DNA of 64,000 bases from Toxonevra muliebris (GCA_963691655.1 OY829326.1:10714878-10778877); one strand, 5' to 3'; positions 34,457 through 46,374 are shown, numbered from the stretch's first letter. A program made the numbers and translations. The notes: generated from the letters alone by a model not told the origin.

Positions 34457-34762
34457 ATTGGTTGGTTAAGGCGGCTGATCCACAGAAGACCCACTGTGAA
34501 TCACAATTAGCGCTGTAGCGCCGTTTTGGAACCGCTTCCTCACCGAACTGGAATTAATGATGTACTCTTACTAAACCCACCCCGTAGAGTTTAGGTATCC
34601 TAGCAGATTATTTGGACTGACTGCCGAGCAATCAGACAAGCTATCGAGGAAATACTTCCCCAGGAACCTATATCTTGTCTTTGCCAAGGCTGGACATTCA
34701 CAAAGAAAATGGGAGATTGTTTCTTTTTCATCTAAGTTTCCGCAACTTCTGCAATGGGTGTT
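34457..34762 (-). pseudogene. C-terminal tail and 3' UTR of an I/LOA-group LINE
   Basis: The minus strand from 34762 reads NTHCRSCGNLDEKETISHFL, then CECPALAKTRYRFLGKYF, ending at a stop at 34571-34573 (64 codons). The CxxC..E..SHFLCECPAL pattern is the cysteine-rich tail that follows RNase H in I/LOA-group ORF2. It is equivalent to CRFCNKEDESSEHILAQC at 770-830 but from a different family. The 3' UTR (34570-34457) ends CCTTAACCAACC on the minus strand, resembling the AACCTAACATAACC tail of the copy at 61871. The frame is intact but represents only the extreme C-terminus. Confidence 0.85.
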
Positions 34763-35745
34763 AAAAGGAAGAAATATATAGTATAACCTTAAAAGTGGGC
34801 ATGACAGTAAGAAGTTAAATCTTATTTTTTGTTACATTACTTTTAATTAATATGTGCATATTTCTAAATCCTACTTAAGCTTTTCAAGAACTGTTTTCTT
34901 TAACTTTTCCCAATAAATTAATACTTACTATCACTTACTAGGAAATAATAAACAAGGATCTGTTTACATACTCTCATTCTCACCCATACAAAGCTTTAAT
35001 TTTACTTCATTTATCCTAGCGAAAAGTTTTAAGCTTATTATGAGGGGGTTCTTATGTAGAAGCCTGAAAATGCATTTTTAAAATCGTTTAAAATTTTGTG
35101 TTTTACATAAGAATACCCCCTTAAAATAAATCGTCATCGCTTTCTTCGAGTAATATTTTATTTCTATATTTGTAATTTTTTTTTCCATCTATATATAATG
35201 TAACACTAAAAGTAGGCGTGCCAGTAACTTACTCAAGCGAGTCATTTCTTAAACAATTTGCTAATTCTGTAATATAAATTCTTAGCAGATATTCACAAAT
35301 ACACAGCTCTTCATTCTGTCTTAAAAAATTAGCATTTTTATTAACTTTTCATGCATTTTTTCTTAAAATTTTTTCTTACTTGTTACTTGTGCGTTGTGTA
35401 TGTGTCATATAGCAACTGCATGTCATACATCAGTGTCATCCTTGTATGAACGTGCAATGCTTTTTTTTCAGATTTTTCTTCTGCACTTTGCCTTGAATAT
35501 TATGAAAAAGAAAACTTAAGGTTTAAAATAAATTACTTATGACTATTTGCAGTATTATCATCAATTTTAAATAGTTAATGTCTATGACAGCAATCGTTGC
35601 AATGTAGAAATTTTCGCTCTAACTAGCAAAAAATTTTAAAAATATAATGAAAAGTAATTGCTAAAATGATGTGTGTTAGCTACACTTAATTCCAATTGAA
35701 TATTATAGAAAATCAATAAATATTTGCAGCATCATTATTTTTGGT
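34763..35745. other. AT-rich stretch, no gene seen
   Basis: A small inverted pair, GGGGGTTCTTATGTAGAA (35046) and TTACATAAGAATACCCCC (35103-35120), brackets about 75 bp and may be a tiny MITE. Nothing else is recognisable. Confidence 0.4.
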
Positions 35746-35909
35746 CACTAGCGGATCCAGACATTTCCGAAAGAGGGGAGAGGTTTTCTATTTTTTCGTC
35801 TATTTAAAATTTTTTTTTAGCTCAGGACCAACAATCAAAATGTATGAGATTTTTATAGTTAAGGAAGAGGACGGTTATCCCCAAAAGCCCCTCCTAGGAT
35901 CCACTAATG
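35746..35909. mobile_element. Short hAT-type MITE, CACTAGCGGATCC family (copy 1)
   Basis: Inverted ends are CACTAGCGGATCC (35746-35758) and, on the other strand, CATTAGTGGATCC (35897-35909). Flanks TTTTTGGT and TTCTTGAC agree at 5 of 8 positions, a possible decayed 8-bp duplication. The interior shares collinear words with 63154-63392: an AGGGG block, a T-run, CCAACRATCAAA, TATGA and AAGGAAG. Confidence 0.65.
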
Positions 35910-38900
35910 TTCTTGACTAATACTAGGTATACTAGATATTTAAATAAGAAATTATAAAAAAACTTGAGTCATAAAGATTTTTTATATTTGTTTTTATATT
36001 TACTCTTACTTCTAAGAATTTGTAATGAAAAACAATTAAAAATAACATTGCCATCGTCACTGCTCGTTAGTGCTTACGGAAATTGTTTTCCATTTCGTAG
36101 TTTATTCTTGAATATTTTATTTTCAGTATGAATGAGACATTTTTCTGATTAAAACGCGCTGCTCTCAATATAATTTGAATTATGTTAACTAATATCTGCG
36201 TTCCCATCCATGAAGACTATAGGGAATCAAAAGCAAATGTTGTTCGTTAGATGGCGCCACATGCAAAAGCTCTTTCAATATTTTGAACCTTTGAACACTC
36301 TACTTTTTTAGACTAGTTAATTTCCCCGAAAGTTGCTCCGTAGTTCAAAAATGGTGACAGTTGAGCAACCGATGAATGATGATTCCCTTCTGTAAATGTC
36401 ACAACAGTTTCAGAAACAAACCAATAAGTGAAAATGTAAAAATATACTTAACAAAGAATCACAATTTAATTATAAATCAACATTAATTAACGCTAAAAAA
36501 TCAAGTAAATTTCGAATTAATTAACTCCCACACACGGGCACTGCCAGGCCAGGCCGGCAGTCTGCAGCAGCAACAATATAAAAATGTTGCCAATAAATTT
36601 CACAGATTTCATTTTATTGTTTACATCATAACTATTAAAAAAAAAAAACAATAAACACAAGAGAACATAAGCACACACACACACACATACATCATCATTA
36701 TCTTATACATACAGATATACATACCTACAACAAAACCGCAAGTGATCTTTACGGGCATGAGACCGTTAAATGAGGCTTATGACGGAAATGAGAGCAAAAT
36801 GCAATGTTAAATGCATATACAGAAACAGCGACGAGACAGACATGAAGACATTGCGCCAGCCATATGAATAGGCAAATATGTAGGTATGAGTAGTTGGATA
36901 AACAGGGAGAAAGGCAGAGAAAGGCAAAGAAATAAACTTGTTAAAGCAGCTGTTAGCTTAAGGAAAATAAAAATAAAATAAAAATAATGAAGAAAGGTAA
37001 ATCTGTAATAATCGCGTGTCTTTCCGCAATATCTATAAAAAACATATGCACACACATATAGCGTCAACAACAACAAATTGTATACAAATAACAAGTGATC
37101 ACACACAGACTCTCTTTCACTTGTTGCACGTTCTCTCTCTTTCTCTGTTATTAGCAGAACTCATCACATGTGCCACAATTAGTCGCCATTATCATTTAAT
37201 TGCAATAGAATTGTATTTGTTTTGCATCCCGTGGCCGCACCCTACTCGCTCTCGGTATCGCTTCACTTTCAGTCAGATTGCATGTCATAAAAGCGTTTTG
37301 CCAGCCAGCATCAGCTTGTAACGTCTATGTATGCATGTAGGTATGAAGTGGCAGTTAGTTGCATATCGGCATTAATAGCAATGATGCCGCTGCCGCCAAT
37401 TTGTCTTGCCAGTGGGTGGGTGTGGTATTTTTAGTTATTTTGTTTGGATGTTTTTTCAGAGTCTTTTTTTCTTCTTTAGAGGTTTTGAGCTCAGTTTTAA
37501 TTTCAGCTTTTTGTTTTTAGATTTTTATTTCTTTTTTTTTTTGCGCAATATTTCATTTCATTACAATATTCATATTTGGCAAACGAACGAATGAAATTTA
37601 TATGTATATCGATATGTGATGTGTGATGAAAAATTTCTGAAAAGCAAGCGCTGATCGTAATTTGCACAATTTTTGTGTTCATAGTTTATTGACTTTTAAG
37701 CAGGAAGTTATGATACGGATATTTTACGTTGGTTTTTACTTTTGTGATTATGATGATGATGATGACAATAAATGAATGGCAACAGCATCAGTAGCGGCAG
37801 CAGCGTGAATATGTACAGAAAGTTTATTGTGCTCATTGTTGTGGCTTTTAATTTGTTTTCTACTTTTTGCGCTTACAATGTACAATGAATTAATAAAATT
37901 TACTTATTTATTTATTTTTTTGTATACATTCATTAAATGTACGCGTCGTTCTTGAACTTGTGTGCGATCAGCGTCATTTGTATATGCATAATAAATTGTA
38001 GAGATTTTGTGTATAGACTTTAAACTTGAGTTGACGGAAAACTTTTAAAACTTGTCTAGTATTATAGTTATAATTAAATTTTTAGTTTTTATTATAAAAC
38101 TTGGCGATTGTTTGCATTCATGTCGTAGGTATTTTCCACACTTACTACGTTCATCTACTAAATTTAGAATTTTTAGATTGCCTTTTTGTAAGATTTTTTT
38201 TTTTCTGTAAATAAACTTACTAGAAAGCTGATAGATAAGACGTAGGAAATTATGAGTAGGGTGCTATTGCATTTAAATTTACATATAAAATCTCAATTCG
38301 GTTCCTTTATCTCCCCTCATACCGCATCAGAGCAAATCAGTCAAGCCAGTTTGTTTTATAAAATTTAGTCTTGAGTAGAGTGAATCCAAATCAATCACTA
38401 ATTGTACATTTATTTGGACTCTTAAACGTCTATGAACAAGTAGGTTAAATTGCAAGTGTTCTGTTCAGTTCTGTTCTATGTCTTAGAAAATTCAATATCA
38501 TTTCTAACATTTTCTTGTACAGAAACTATAAAAATTTATCAAAAATACATTTAAAAAGTTTTTCGAAAAATAATGGCTAATTGGCTGCATCATAATTTAA
38601 CTTTATTTCGTTTTTCCTTTCCTATTGAAATAGTGGTCAGCAAAAGTGAATCCGAATTTGGTTTTGCTCTATAGCATCTAGTTTCCTTACGTTCAAGAAA
38701 GGGTTAAGTGAGGAATTAGTGGTAAAAGATTTTGTCTATCTTTAAAAAAAAATATCTAATAAAATTGTACTGAAAGAATTGTAAAAACTTCCTATTAAGG
38801 AGCACAGGGTCACAGATGACCCATGAAAGTTTAAGCCTTCAGGAGCCCAAAACTTAGAGAAAAGAATATGAATCCAGCTTCGGTTTTGGGCTATCTCCTC

Positions 38901-40873
38901 TGGTTTCCTTACGGTCCCAAAAAGGTTAATTTACATTTATGGGCAGAAACCTCGCGAACTCATCTGGCATTCATATAAACGTCGACGTCTTGCCCCTTTC
39001 ATATATCAAGATAATCTTTTGCTTCGATCAGGGTATCTCTTGATTATTGTTTACGTATAAGAAAAAATAACTTAAAAGGAAGAAGTGCAGCAGCATTTAA
39101 AATTGCAATGCCAATGCAAATAAACTAGCATTATAAGTAAATAAAGTTTCAATGATAAATTTTCGATACCAATGAAATTAAGCTTAGCATTAGCTGTAAA
39201 ATTTGCAATGCCAATGAAATTGAATCAACATTTTTTAATGATTATTCCCAACACTGATATAAATATGTATAGTAGCTTGTCATTCTTATATCTAATTAAT
39301 AACTTAGAAAATTTCCTTTTGAGTAAACGAAAAATTCTCAAAGTCACTTAGAGAAAAAACATTATGCTAAAAGTTCCTTTGCGAAAAAGTTTTGAATTGA
39401 ATTGAAAACTTGAACAGTAAAAACACTTAACATTAAAGCAACTTACATGGAGGATGTGTGTGGTGTCTCATGCGGTAGTAATAATGCACACAGACTTACA
39501 CTTGCATACACAAACATATGCATGCATTACACAAATATCCTTGAGAAAGAGAATGAGCGAGAGAGTGGAAAATAATTTCAACCTTGAATCACAAATAGGC
39601 GGCAGGCAATGCACTTTACTTTGTGCTGGTATATGTGAAGTATAAGTTAATGTAATTGAGCTTAAATTTTCTTTGTAAGTGTGCAGAGCATTGCAAAGAA
39701 AATTTTCAAAGCTTCTTTTTATAATAATTAAATTTTAGAATTTTTTCTTTTCAACTAATACAAATAAACTACAATAAGAAAATTCACTTTACTTTTGAAC
39801 TTTTTAAGTATGCAAAAACTGGTAACAAGAGTAGAAAAAAAAGAAAACATTTTTCAATTAAACAATTGAGAAAGTTTTGGCTTTTTCAATTTTCCTAATA
39901 GCGTAAATAAAGTACTTGTATGTATGTAGATAAGTAGTCAGAGAAAGTAAGAGGAAAGGTAAAAGTAAAAAGAAAGAAAACAAACAGGAATTACTTGTAA
40001 ACTTACATAAAGTTCTTAAGATAACAAAATCTCAAGTTATTCCTTTGCATAGAATTAATCTGTGAAAGTCTCTTGCTTCTTTTAGCAAACAATTTACTTT
40101 TTTACCTTTACTTGCTTTAAATACAAATTTGAATTTCATTTAATAAATATCAAAGCTTAAGTTAAAGTTATACACTTTAAGAGGCGAATTGAATGACTCA
40201 TTTTATTAATTATTTAATTAATTATATTTGTATTTACTTTTTTGGTTTATATTGTTTTTTAATTTTATTTTATAATTAATTTAAATGGCAATTTACCATC
40301 AAATAAATTAATTTTTATTTTATGCAATTTGGAAATAATGTAGAGAAAATTAAATAAACTTTTTTGTTGTTCAGCGGTTGTTGTTGTTTTTGTTGTTGTT
40401 GCTGCTGTTTATTTGCTTAAGGTCAGCATTTCATCAGCATGCATGAGTTTCACTTCACATGTGATGATTTACTAGTATTTTTTGTTTTTTTTTTTGTTTT
40501 TGATAATGTTGTGGAGGAGGTGAAGATGCATGGGGGTCGCTTTCTACCTTTGCTTGACTGCTGCTCGATTGATTGATTTATTCATGTTCATCGTTCACTC
40601 ATGTTGTTGCTTGGTTGGCACAAGCGAAATTTCACATTTGATTAAATTTGCAATACTTTTTGTTTTACGGTTTTATTTTTACTAATTTATTAATTATTAT
40701 TTACAAGTTTTTAAAGTTGAATCTATTTGAAGTTTAAACTGATGTTAGTTTACAGAGTTTTGGGAGTCGAATTTAAGAAAACATTTTCATTGCTTATATT
40801 TCTATTTGACTATCAAGTTCAATTAAATGAACGTGGTTTTCCCACTGTATTAATCCATGAACTACAAATTTTT
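35910..40873. other. Long non-coding stretch with microsatellites and GAGA-type words
   Basis: No coding region is supported. Noted items are a GC-rich block GCCAGGCCAGGCCGGCAG (36543-36560), a CA microsatellite (36674-36688), and CTCTCTCTTTCTCTG (37132-37146). A less AT-rich block 37220-37320 contains CTTTCAGTCAGATTG (initiator-like TCAGTC), but no exon follows. Two diverged copies of about 60 bp occur at 38648-38708 and 38870-38930 (GGTTTCCTTACGGTCC type). Repeated words TTGCAATGCCAATG occur at 39102 and 39205. CAA/TTG triplet runs occur at 37060 and 40380. Confidence 0.45.
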
Positions 40874-40943
40874 TGATAGTTTTTGTGAGACTTAAACCTA
40901 GACGTTTATTTTCAAAGTCAGGACTTAAGTTCATGTTTAATTC

Positions 40944-41266
40944 GTTATTTGAAATTATATATATACAGGCTTAATGAACAAATGTAGTCAAAACAACAAC
41001 AGTGTATATAGAGATGGGCAAATCAGAAGGCCGTTTCGTGAAGTGAAGATATTTTGAATCATATCTGTAATTCAGGTATACTATTTCAAATATTTGTGGC
41101 TTATATAGGATATTGAAAGACTAAGAACTATCCCTAAGTTTACTGATGAGGGATTGTGATAGATTCCGAAACGACCGTCTGATTTACCCTACTCTATATA
41201 CTCTGTTGTTGTGATGACTACATTTGCTCATTAAGCCTATTTATATATGGTATAACTTCAAATAAC
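40944..41266. mobile_element. Fold-back element with arms of about 95-100 bp
   Basis: The left arm 40944-41039 (GTTATTTGAAATTATATATA through CAGGCTTAATGAACAAATGT to GGCCGTTTCG) is repeated in inverted form at 41167-41266 (CGAAACGACCGTCTGATTT to CATTTGCTCATTAAGCC to AACTTCAAATAAC), with scattered mismatches. The loop is about 127 bp. Sequence related to the outer left arm extends further left to about 40874 (TGATAGTTTTT). The same family occurs at 47876-48484. There is no coding capacity, so it is a fold-back or long-TIR MITE. Confidence 0.75.
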
Positions 41267-42359
41267 AAATTTTGTTCTCTGACAATTTTACTTGTATGCT
41301 AGTAGAACTTGAATGTAAGATCAGTGAGTAAGTACTAAGCTATAGTAATCATCAGGAGTCTGAGTGCTGCAACTTGCGTAGATATGATTTTTTTGGATTA
41401 ACGTACAACTTTTCTTACAGAAACTTTGAAAATTCCTCAAAAATATGTTTATAAACTTTTTCTTAAAGTAATCCCTGTTTAATATTTTTACACGTATTAC
41501 CTTCAAAATTACATTTACAAAATTCAAAATTATAAGATATAACTTGTCTAAAATGTGAGATAAACAGACATACCTTTTCTAGAAGTGTTTCTGAAAATTA
41601 ACAAGAATTAGTAAATTTGCATATTTATTTTGCTTTTGAAATGGTAATTTAATTTAGGTAAAATAACAAACTTGACGTATAAACTGTAACTTCACAGCTC
41701 CTCATACATTTTTCATAAACTACAGCTAACTAAACCTTTTTGAAGTGGCTGATGAAAAAATAGATAAATATCGTCAGATCCTTTCACCGAAAAATGATTG
41801 CCTCTTACTTTTTAGATAGAGCTAAATTTAAAATCCTTTACCACATAACGAGAGAATCCCAGTATACTTTGACTATCTTGGAGTAGAGCTACTATTTAAT
41901 TTTAAAAAAATATATAAAATTAACCAAATTTCCAGTTTCAATTTTTTTTTTTTTTTTTTTCGCTAAAATAAATTCACTTAAATATAATTAAATACTTTTA
42001 CCGCTTCCTAACTAATGACAAAATTGCGAGCGTGTTCACTTCAATAATTAGCCGCTTGTAGCGTTGTGTTTTTATTTTCTTGTATGTTGTGTGTGTGCTT
42101 CTTTGTTGAGTTGCTTTGTGTTCGTTTTCGCTTCTTTGTTGTTTTTCTGTTTATTTTTATTTGTTATTCTTTTTTACATTTTTGTTTCATTCATCGCTCT
42201 TTTTTATCTTGCACACTCTTTTCATTATCTTTTCATTTGTGTTTTGCGTTTTGTTTTTTCTGAGGATTTTCACATTATTTTTGTATTTTTGTTTTAATTC
42301 TTTTGCTTCGCACTAATACACATGCACATCATACATCACACTCATGCAAAATTATCTTT
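41267..42359. other. AT-rich stretch, no gene seen
   Basis: No gene is supported. A T-run occurs at 41942-41960. 42060-42300 is T-rich with overlapping spurious frames of Phe/Leu/Cys composition. Confidence 0.5.
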
Positions 42360-43120
42360 GAGATATTTTCGACGCGCTCTTTCAACCGCGTGCGTTGCTG
42401 TTGCTGCTCAAAGCTAATTCTACTTTGCTTTTGTTTGCTTGCTTGTTGTTTTCTCAGTGAGAGTTCTAGATACTTTCGTCTAGTTTGCGACTGACAGTTG
42501 CAAAAGCGAGTAGAATCAAGCGTGTCAAGAATTTGTTGCTGCTGCCGATTGCATACTAAATATTTTCCTTTTTTGTGTAAATGAAAAAAAAAAACAAAAT
42601 AAATTCTTTTAAGAAGAATATTCTAAAGCAAACAAATCTTTTTTGTAAAACAAAGTGCCAAATAAGAAAAAAAAAAGCAAGTAGTTTTTACAAATATTTC
42701 GTACGTGCAGCAAACGCCAATGCAGTAAAACACCAGCAGATTTCAAAATACTTACAACTTGAAGTTGGTAAATTATTAAAAATAAACGCGGCAGCAGTAA
42801 GAGCGTGTAAAAAAGTAGACTCACGCGCATCTGTATCCAGATTGAACCATCCGTCAGTTCTTGCATCTATCAGATACTTGAAATTTATAGAGGCAACTTA
42901 TAATGAAAAGATAAAGTTAAAAAATTACATTTTCTGTAAATATTTAAATTTGTTTGTTCTACTTGAGACTTATCGCTGTAAAAGTGAAAAAAATTCACTT
43001 TATTCTATATATTTAAAAAGCAAAAAGCACACACACACAGACACTTTTGTGTTGTAATCTGAAAATTGTGCAAAGTTATTTGGGAAAAAGAAGCTAAATC
43101 AATCACAAAACGAATCAATT
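42360..43120 (+). promoter_or_regulatory. Probable promoter and 5' untranslated region of the host gene
   Basis: Upstream of the ATG at 43121 composition shifts to a mixed, less AT-rich block (42368-42430, with GCGCTC, CCGCGTGCG and TTGCTGTTGCTGCTC). This is followed by an initiator-like TTCTCAGTGAGA (42451-42462). From there to 43120 the sequence is A-rich with CAGCA words, typical of dipteran 5' leaders. It has a 158-codon open frame at 42581-43057 that shows no domain and ends 63 bases before the ATG. I infer a leader with upstream open reading frames. The exact start of transcription is not determinable here, and an intron within the leader is possible. Confidence 0.4.
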
Positions 43121-43298
43121 ATGTTGGCTATAAAAGAATGTTTGATACGTGAAGGTGTTTTAAATTTGGTTAGTAACACCAACACCACAAATAATAATAG
43201 TAGTAATAATAATATTGGCAATGATAAACATCAAAATATTGTTGTTGGCGGTGGCGGCATTGGCGCAGGCTTAAAAATGGATATGCTGAGATATCAAA
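43121..43298 (+). CDS. First coding exon of an unidentified host gene
   Basis: ATG at 43121 opens 59 codons beginning MLAIKECLIREGVLNLVS, followed by an Asn/Thr/Ser-rich stretch, VVGGGGIGAGLK and MDMLRYQ. One extra base (A, 43298) precedes the donor GTTAGT at 43299-43304. The long exon at 57871 begins in exactly the complementary phase, so the joined codon is AAA (Lys) and the protein continues SVIASQNQLDIE. The first 18 residues look conserved in character (amphipathic, few repeats) and the rest is low-complexity. There is no signal peptide, because the N-terminus is charged. In-frame reading past the donor stops after one codon, which supports splicing. I do not recognise the gene. Confidence 0.68.
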
Positions 43299-44151
43299 GT
43301 TAGTATCTACCACTCGTACTTATTTGTGCATCATTATCATCATAAACCCAGCCTCCTCAATGTATGTGATAATGATGATCTTCATCTTCATCTTGCTCAT
43401 GTATAATTAGTATCAATATTATCATTTATTTTCTGTGCTCTATAGCTGTTGAATTATTTTTAATTGGCGAAAATTATGTAAAGAGTGTAAATTTGTTTTA
43501 TTTTTAGCAGCATGAAGTAATTTTTTGAAATATATTTTCATATTTCATTATTGGCCCAGCGGCCACTTCTTCTATCCTATGTTTTTTTAACTTTTTGTTT
43601 CTTTTTTTTTTTTTTTTTTTTTGGCTAGCACAAATAAAGCATCATCAAAATCATTATTAAAATGATAAATGAGTATAAATTGTATACATTTGCTAATATG
43701 TTTCTAGTGTTGTTTTCCTAACACATAACGAACGGTAACAAATATTTGACAATTATTGTTTAAAACGAAAAAATATTATTAATTGTTTTTGTATCTTCCC
43801 ATTTTCTCTTTAAAATAACTGCTTGAAAATAACCCGAAATTACTGCATACTTATGTACATCAGTGTTATACTATGTTCCCACTGAGTCAAATATTTTATA
43901 TTTTCGTTTCGCCATATACAAAAAAGTTGTAAGCAAAGCAAACTATAAATATCACAAATAGAAATGCCAGAGCAAATTCATTTCAGTGAACGTATTCAGG
44001 GTTGTATTAGGTTTTTTACTCAGTTTCAACACAGTTTCGCTGAAACCACCTCATTTCCGTGGTTTCGTTTGACATATTTTTATATGCCGAAACAGTTTCA
44101 GAAAACCATGGAAATGATCGATACTACGCAATTTCTGCTCATTAGGAACAT

Positions 44152-44178
44152 AACGCATGAGAAATGAAATATGGACAA
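44152..44178. repeat. Left inverted repeat of the second DD37E element
   Basis: AACGCATGAGAAATGAAATA followed by TGGACAA pairs with 45397-45423 read on the other strand at 25 of 27 positions. Weaker similarity continues on both sides (outside: TAGGAACAT / TAGGTAATACT; inside: CCTTTATGATAAAAAA / ACTTTGTACGTAAAAAA). The whole repeat may therefore be 40-60 bp. Confidence 0.75.
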
Positions 44179-44237
44179 ATACCTTTATGATAAAAAAAAT
44201 TATATTGTAATGAATTTGGAAATTTTGTTAGCACGTT

Positions 44238-45404
44238 TCATATTGGTGATATTACCTGTAGTTTACAAAAAAAATTATATCCATAGCGATAGGCCTTCCT
44301 CACATTTTTCGGTACTTGTAACATCGCTTTTTAAATCCCATTTGTATCGATTTCCTTAAGCTCTTTTTTAATTTTTTGTGTCACCCACTCCACACTTTTG
44401 GCTTCATAGACTTTCTCATTTACTTTTCTTTTCAAATTCGCCCAAAAAGTTTCGATAGGTCTGAGTTGCGGTATGTTTGGAGAGTTGAAATCTTTCAGTG
44501 CATATTCAATGTTCATGGTATCTAATGCAACCTATGTTACTTTGGCATAATAAGCTGATTCCAGGTCTGGCCAAAAAATTCTTTGATCCATTTGGTGGTA
44601 TTTTTCACTGAATGTTTTCAAAACTGGAAGACATTTTTGCACAAACCATACAATTGAGAATTGACAGCTAAACCACTCTCAATAAACACTGGTTCACTTA
44701 TGCCGCATTTGCTAATGGGCAGCCATAAAAGTAATTTCTCAGGAAACTTTGTTTTGCGTATTAGCTTTACATTCTCAGGTGTTTCTTTATCAGAACACTC
44801 GAAGTGATATTTTGACGTCCATTCACTTTCTTCAACGGTGAAGTAACTCTCGTCATCCATGATGCACTTTTAAGACGACTTTGCAGCAAAATAATTTTGT
44901 GAAAGCAGATGAGAGCGCGACTTAATGGCTGCTGATTGCCATTCTGTAACTTTTGGCACAACTTGTTTTTGCTTTTTTCTTTACCCCCATGTCTATCAAA
45001 TATTTTTTGACAGTTTTTGGATCCACTTGGTACTCTTTAACAAGTTGGCGGTTTGATTTTGTTGTGCAGCCAGCTGCTTCAGCCTTTAGTTTGCCGCGGT
45101 TTTTGCTGTCTTGTAAAGCGCATATTTTACCTGAGCCTGGTTTTCTTTCAGCAGGTTTTCGACTCTCATAAGCTTGAACTATTTTATATATAAACGATTT
45201 TTTAAATCCCATATCCCTTCGTTGGGTTTTTTCACAAAATTTGCAAATTAATTTTCTGCGTTCAAATTCCGGTAACGGTATAATTGCTTTTGAATAATTT
45301 TTTAAATAATGATACCTATACCATATGATTACTAATAAAGTTCCGTTACTTTGAGATAACTTTTTTGTTTTAAATTTTTTACGTACAAAGTGAATTTTGT
45401 CCAT
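44238..45404 (-). pseudogene. Tc1/mariner DD37E transposase pseudogene, near full length
   Basis: The order is as in the family. A helix-turn-helix region runs around FERRKLICKFCEKTQRRDMG, with a basic linker AERKPGSGK and a second DNA-binding helix region QLVKEYQVDPKTVKKYL. The core motifs are CIMDDESYFTVEESEW (first Asp), FWPDLESAYYAK (second Asp) and NSPNIPQLRPIETFW (Glu). Between the second Asp and the Glu there are 37 residues (counting one stop codon), so it is DD37E, like the relic at 14369. Lesions are a frameshift near 44935, a stop before KCIMDD, a frameshift near 44630, a stop after FWPDLESAYYAKVT, and a stop at 44331 before a readable C-terminus ending at 44238-44240. Total length is about 389 codons including a doubtful N-terminus within the inverted repeat. 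It lies in the host gene's intron, antisense to it. Confidence 0.9.
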
Positions 45405-45423
45405 ATTTCATTCCTCATACGTT
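45397..45423. repeat. Right inverted repeat of the second DD37E element
   Basis: TTGTCCATATTTCATTCCTC followed by ATACGTT is the partner of 44152-44178 (25 of 27). The transposase frame starts inside it, so either the repeat overlaps the coding start or the true start is further inside (for example the Met of DMGFKKSF). Confidence 0.75.
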
Positions 45424-46076
45424 AGTATTACCTACACAACAATTCGACTAAAGCATAATTTTGGCAAATTATTTTTGGACAGTCTTGCTTAACACTGCAA
45501 TATTGTTACTGAATATATTCAATTTTTATTTTAACTTATTTTAGACAGGTATTTAATTTAGAAAAAATGCACTGTTTCTGCTATTTTTCTATTTCAATAA
45601 TAATAATAATTTCACAATATTCCGTTTGCATTTCAATTGTAATTACATATGATTCAGAATATTTCAATTCGATTTCAGATTATTCAAAATAGAGTCCAGA
45701 ATATAACGATTGTATTATTAAATTCAATTCAGATTATTCTTAGTTCAACAAATTTTAAATGCTCCTCATAAATTTTAAATAATTTAATGTGCATTTAGTT
45801 ATTCAGAAGTAAAAACTGCGCTCAAAAACATTATCCACTATATTTTTTACCGCAAGTTTTTCAAGTATCACAAAAATTCAAAAGGTGGTATGTTGGCTTT
45901 GAAATAAATGTCAGAAAATGTTATGGCATTACTGAATTTCAGCAGAAACTTTTAATAATTAAAAAAAAAAAAACAAATTTTAATAATCCACATTTTTAAA
46001 ATGGACTAAAAGGTACAAAATAAATTCTCCTAGCCCCATAAAGATTTAAAACATCATGTAGATTCTTAACCCCCCT

Positions 46077-46095
46077 CCCCCCCCCCCCCCCCCCC
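46077..46095 (+). repeat. Pure C tract (19 nt)
   Basis: Nineteen consecutive C residues, preceded by six C and one T, stand in an otherwise AT-rich intron. It could be a real homopolymer or an assembly or sequencing artefact. Confidence 0.8.
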
Positions 46096-46374
46096 ATACA
46101 GATTGTCTTTTGTAGTTGTGAATTTTAGTAGGTATGAAAATACTTGCTTGATTTAAAACAACAAGCATGGGTCGCATGCAATAGGAAATTGTTGGATGAA
46201 TAGTTCACCTAAGTCGCTACCAATTTTATCTCTACCCATATGCGTCCTTTCCTCTGATCTATGAATCTTATTGACAAATATTTACTTTCCAAAGAGCCAT
46301 ATTGATTATTCTCGACACAAACCATACATCAACTATGCCACCTGTTAGTTAACACCGTACTCCTTATTTATACG

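Noticed and set aside
36807..37321. Opposed open frames of about 100 codons
   Set aside because: Both strands are open because of CA/TG and CTCTCT repeats; no coding signature.
42581..43057. 158-codon open frame as a separate protein-coding gene
   Set aside because: Lys/Asn-rich composition follows the local A-richness, there is no domain, and it lies where the 5' leader of the host gene is expected.
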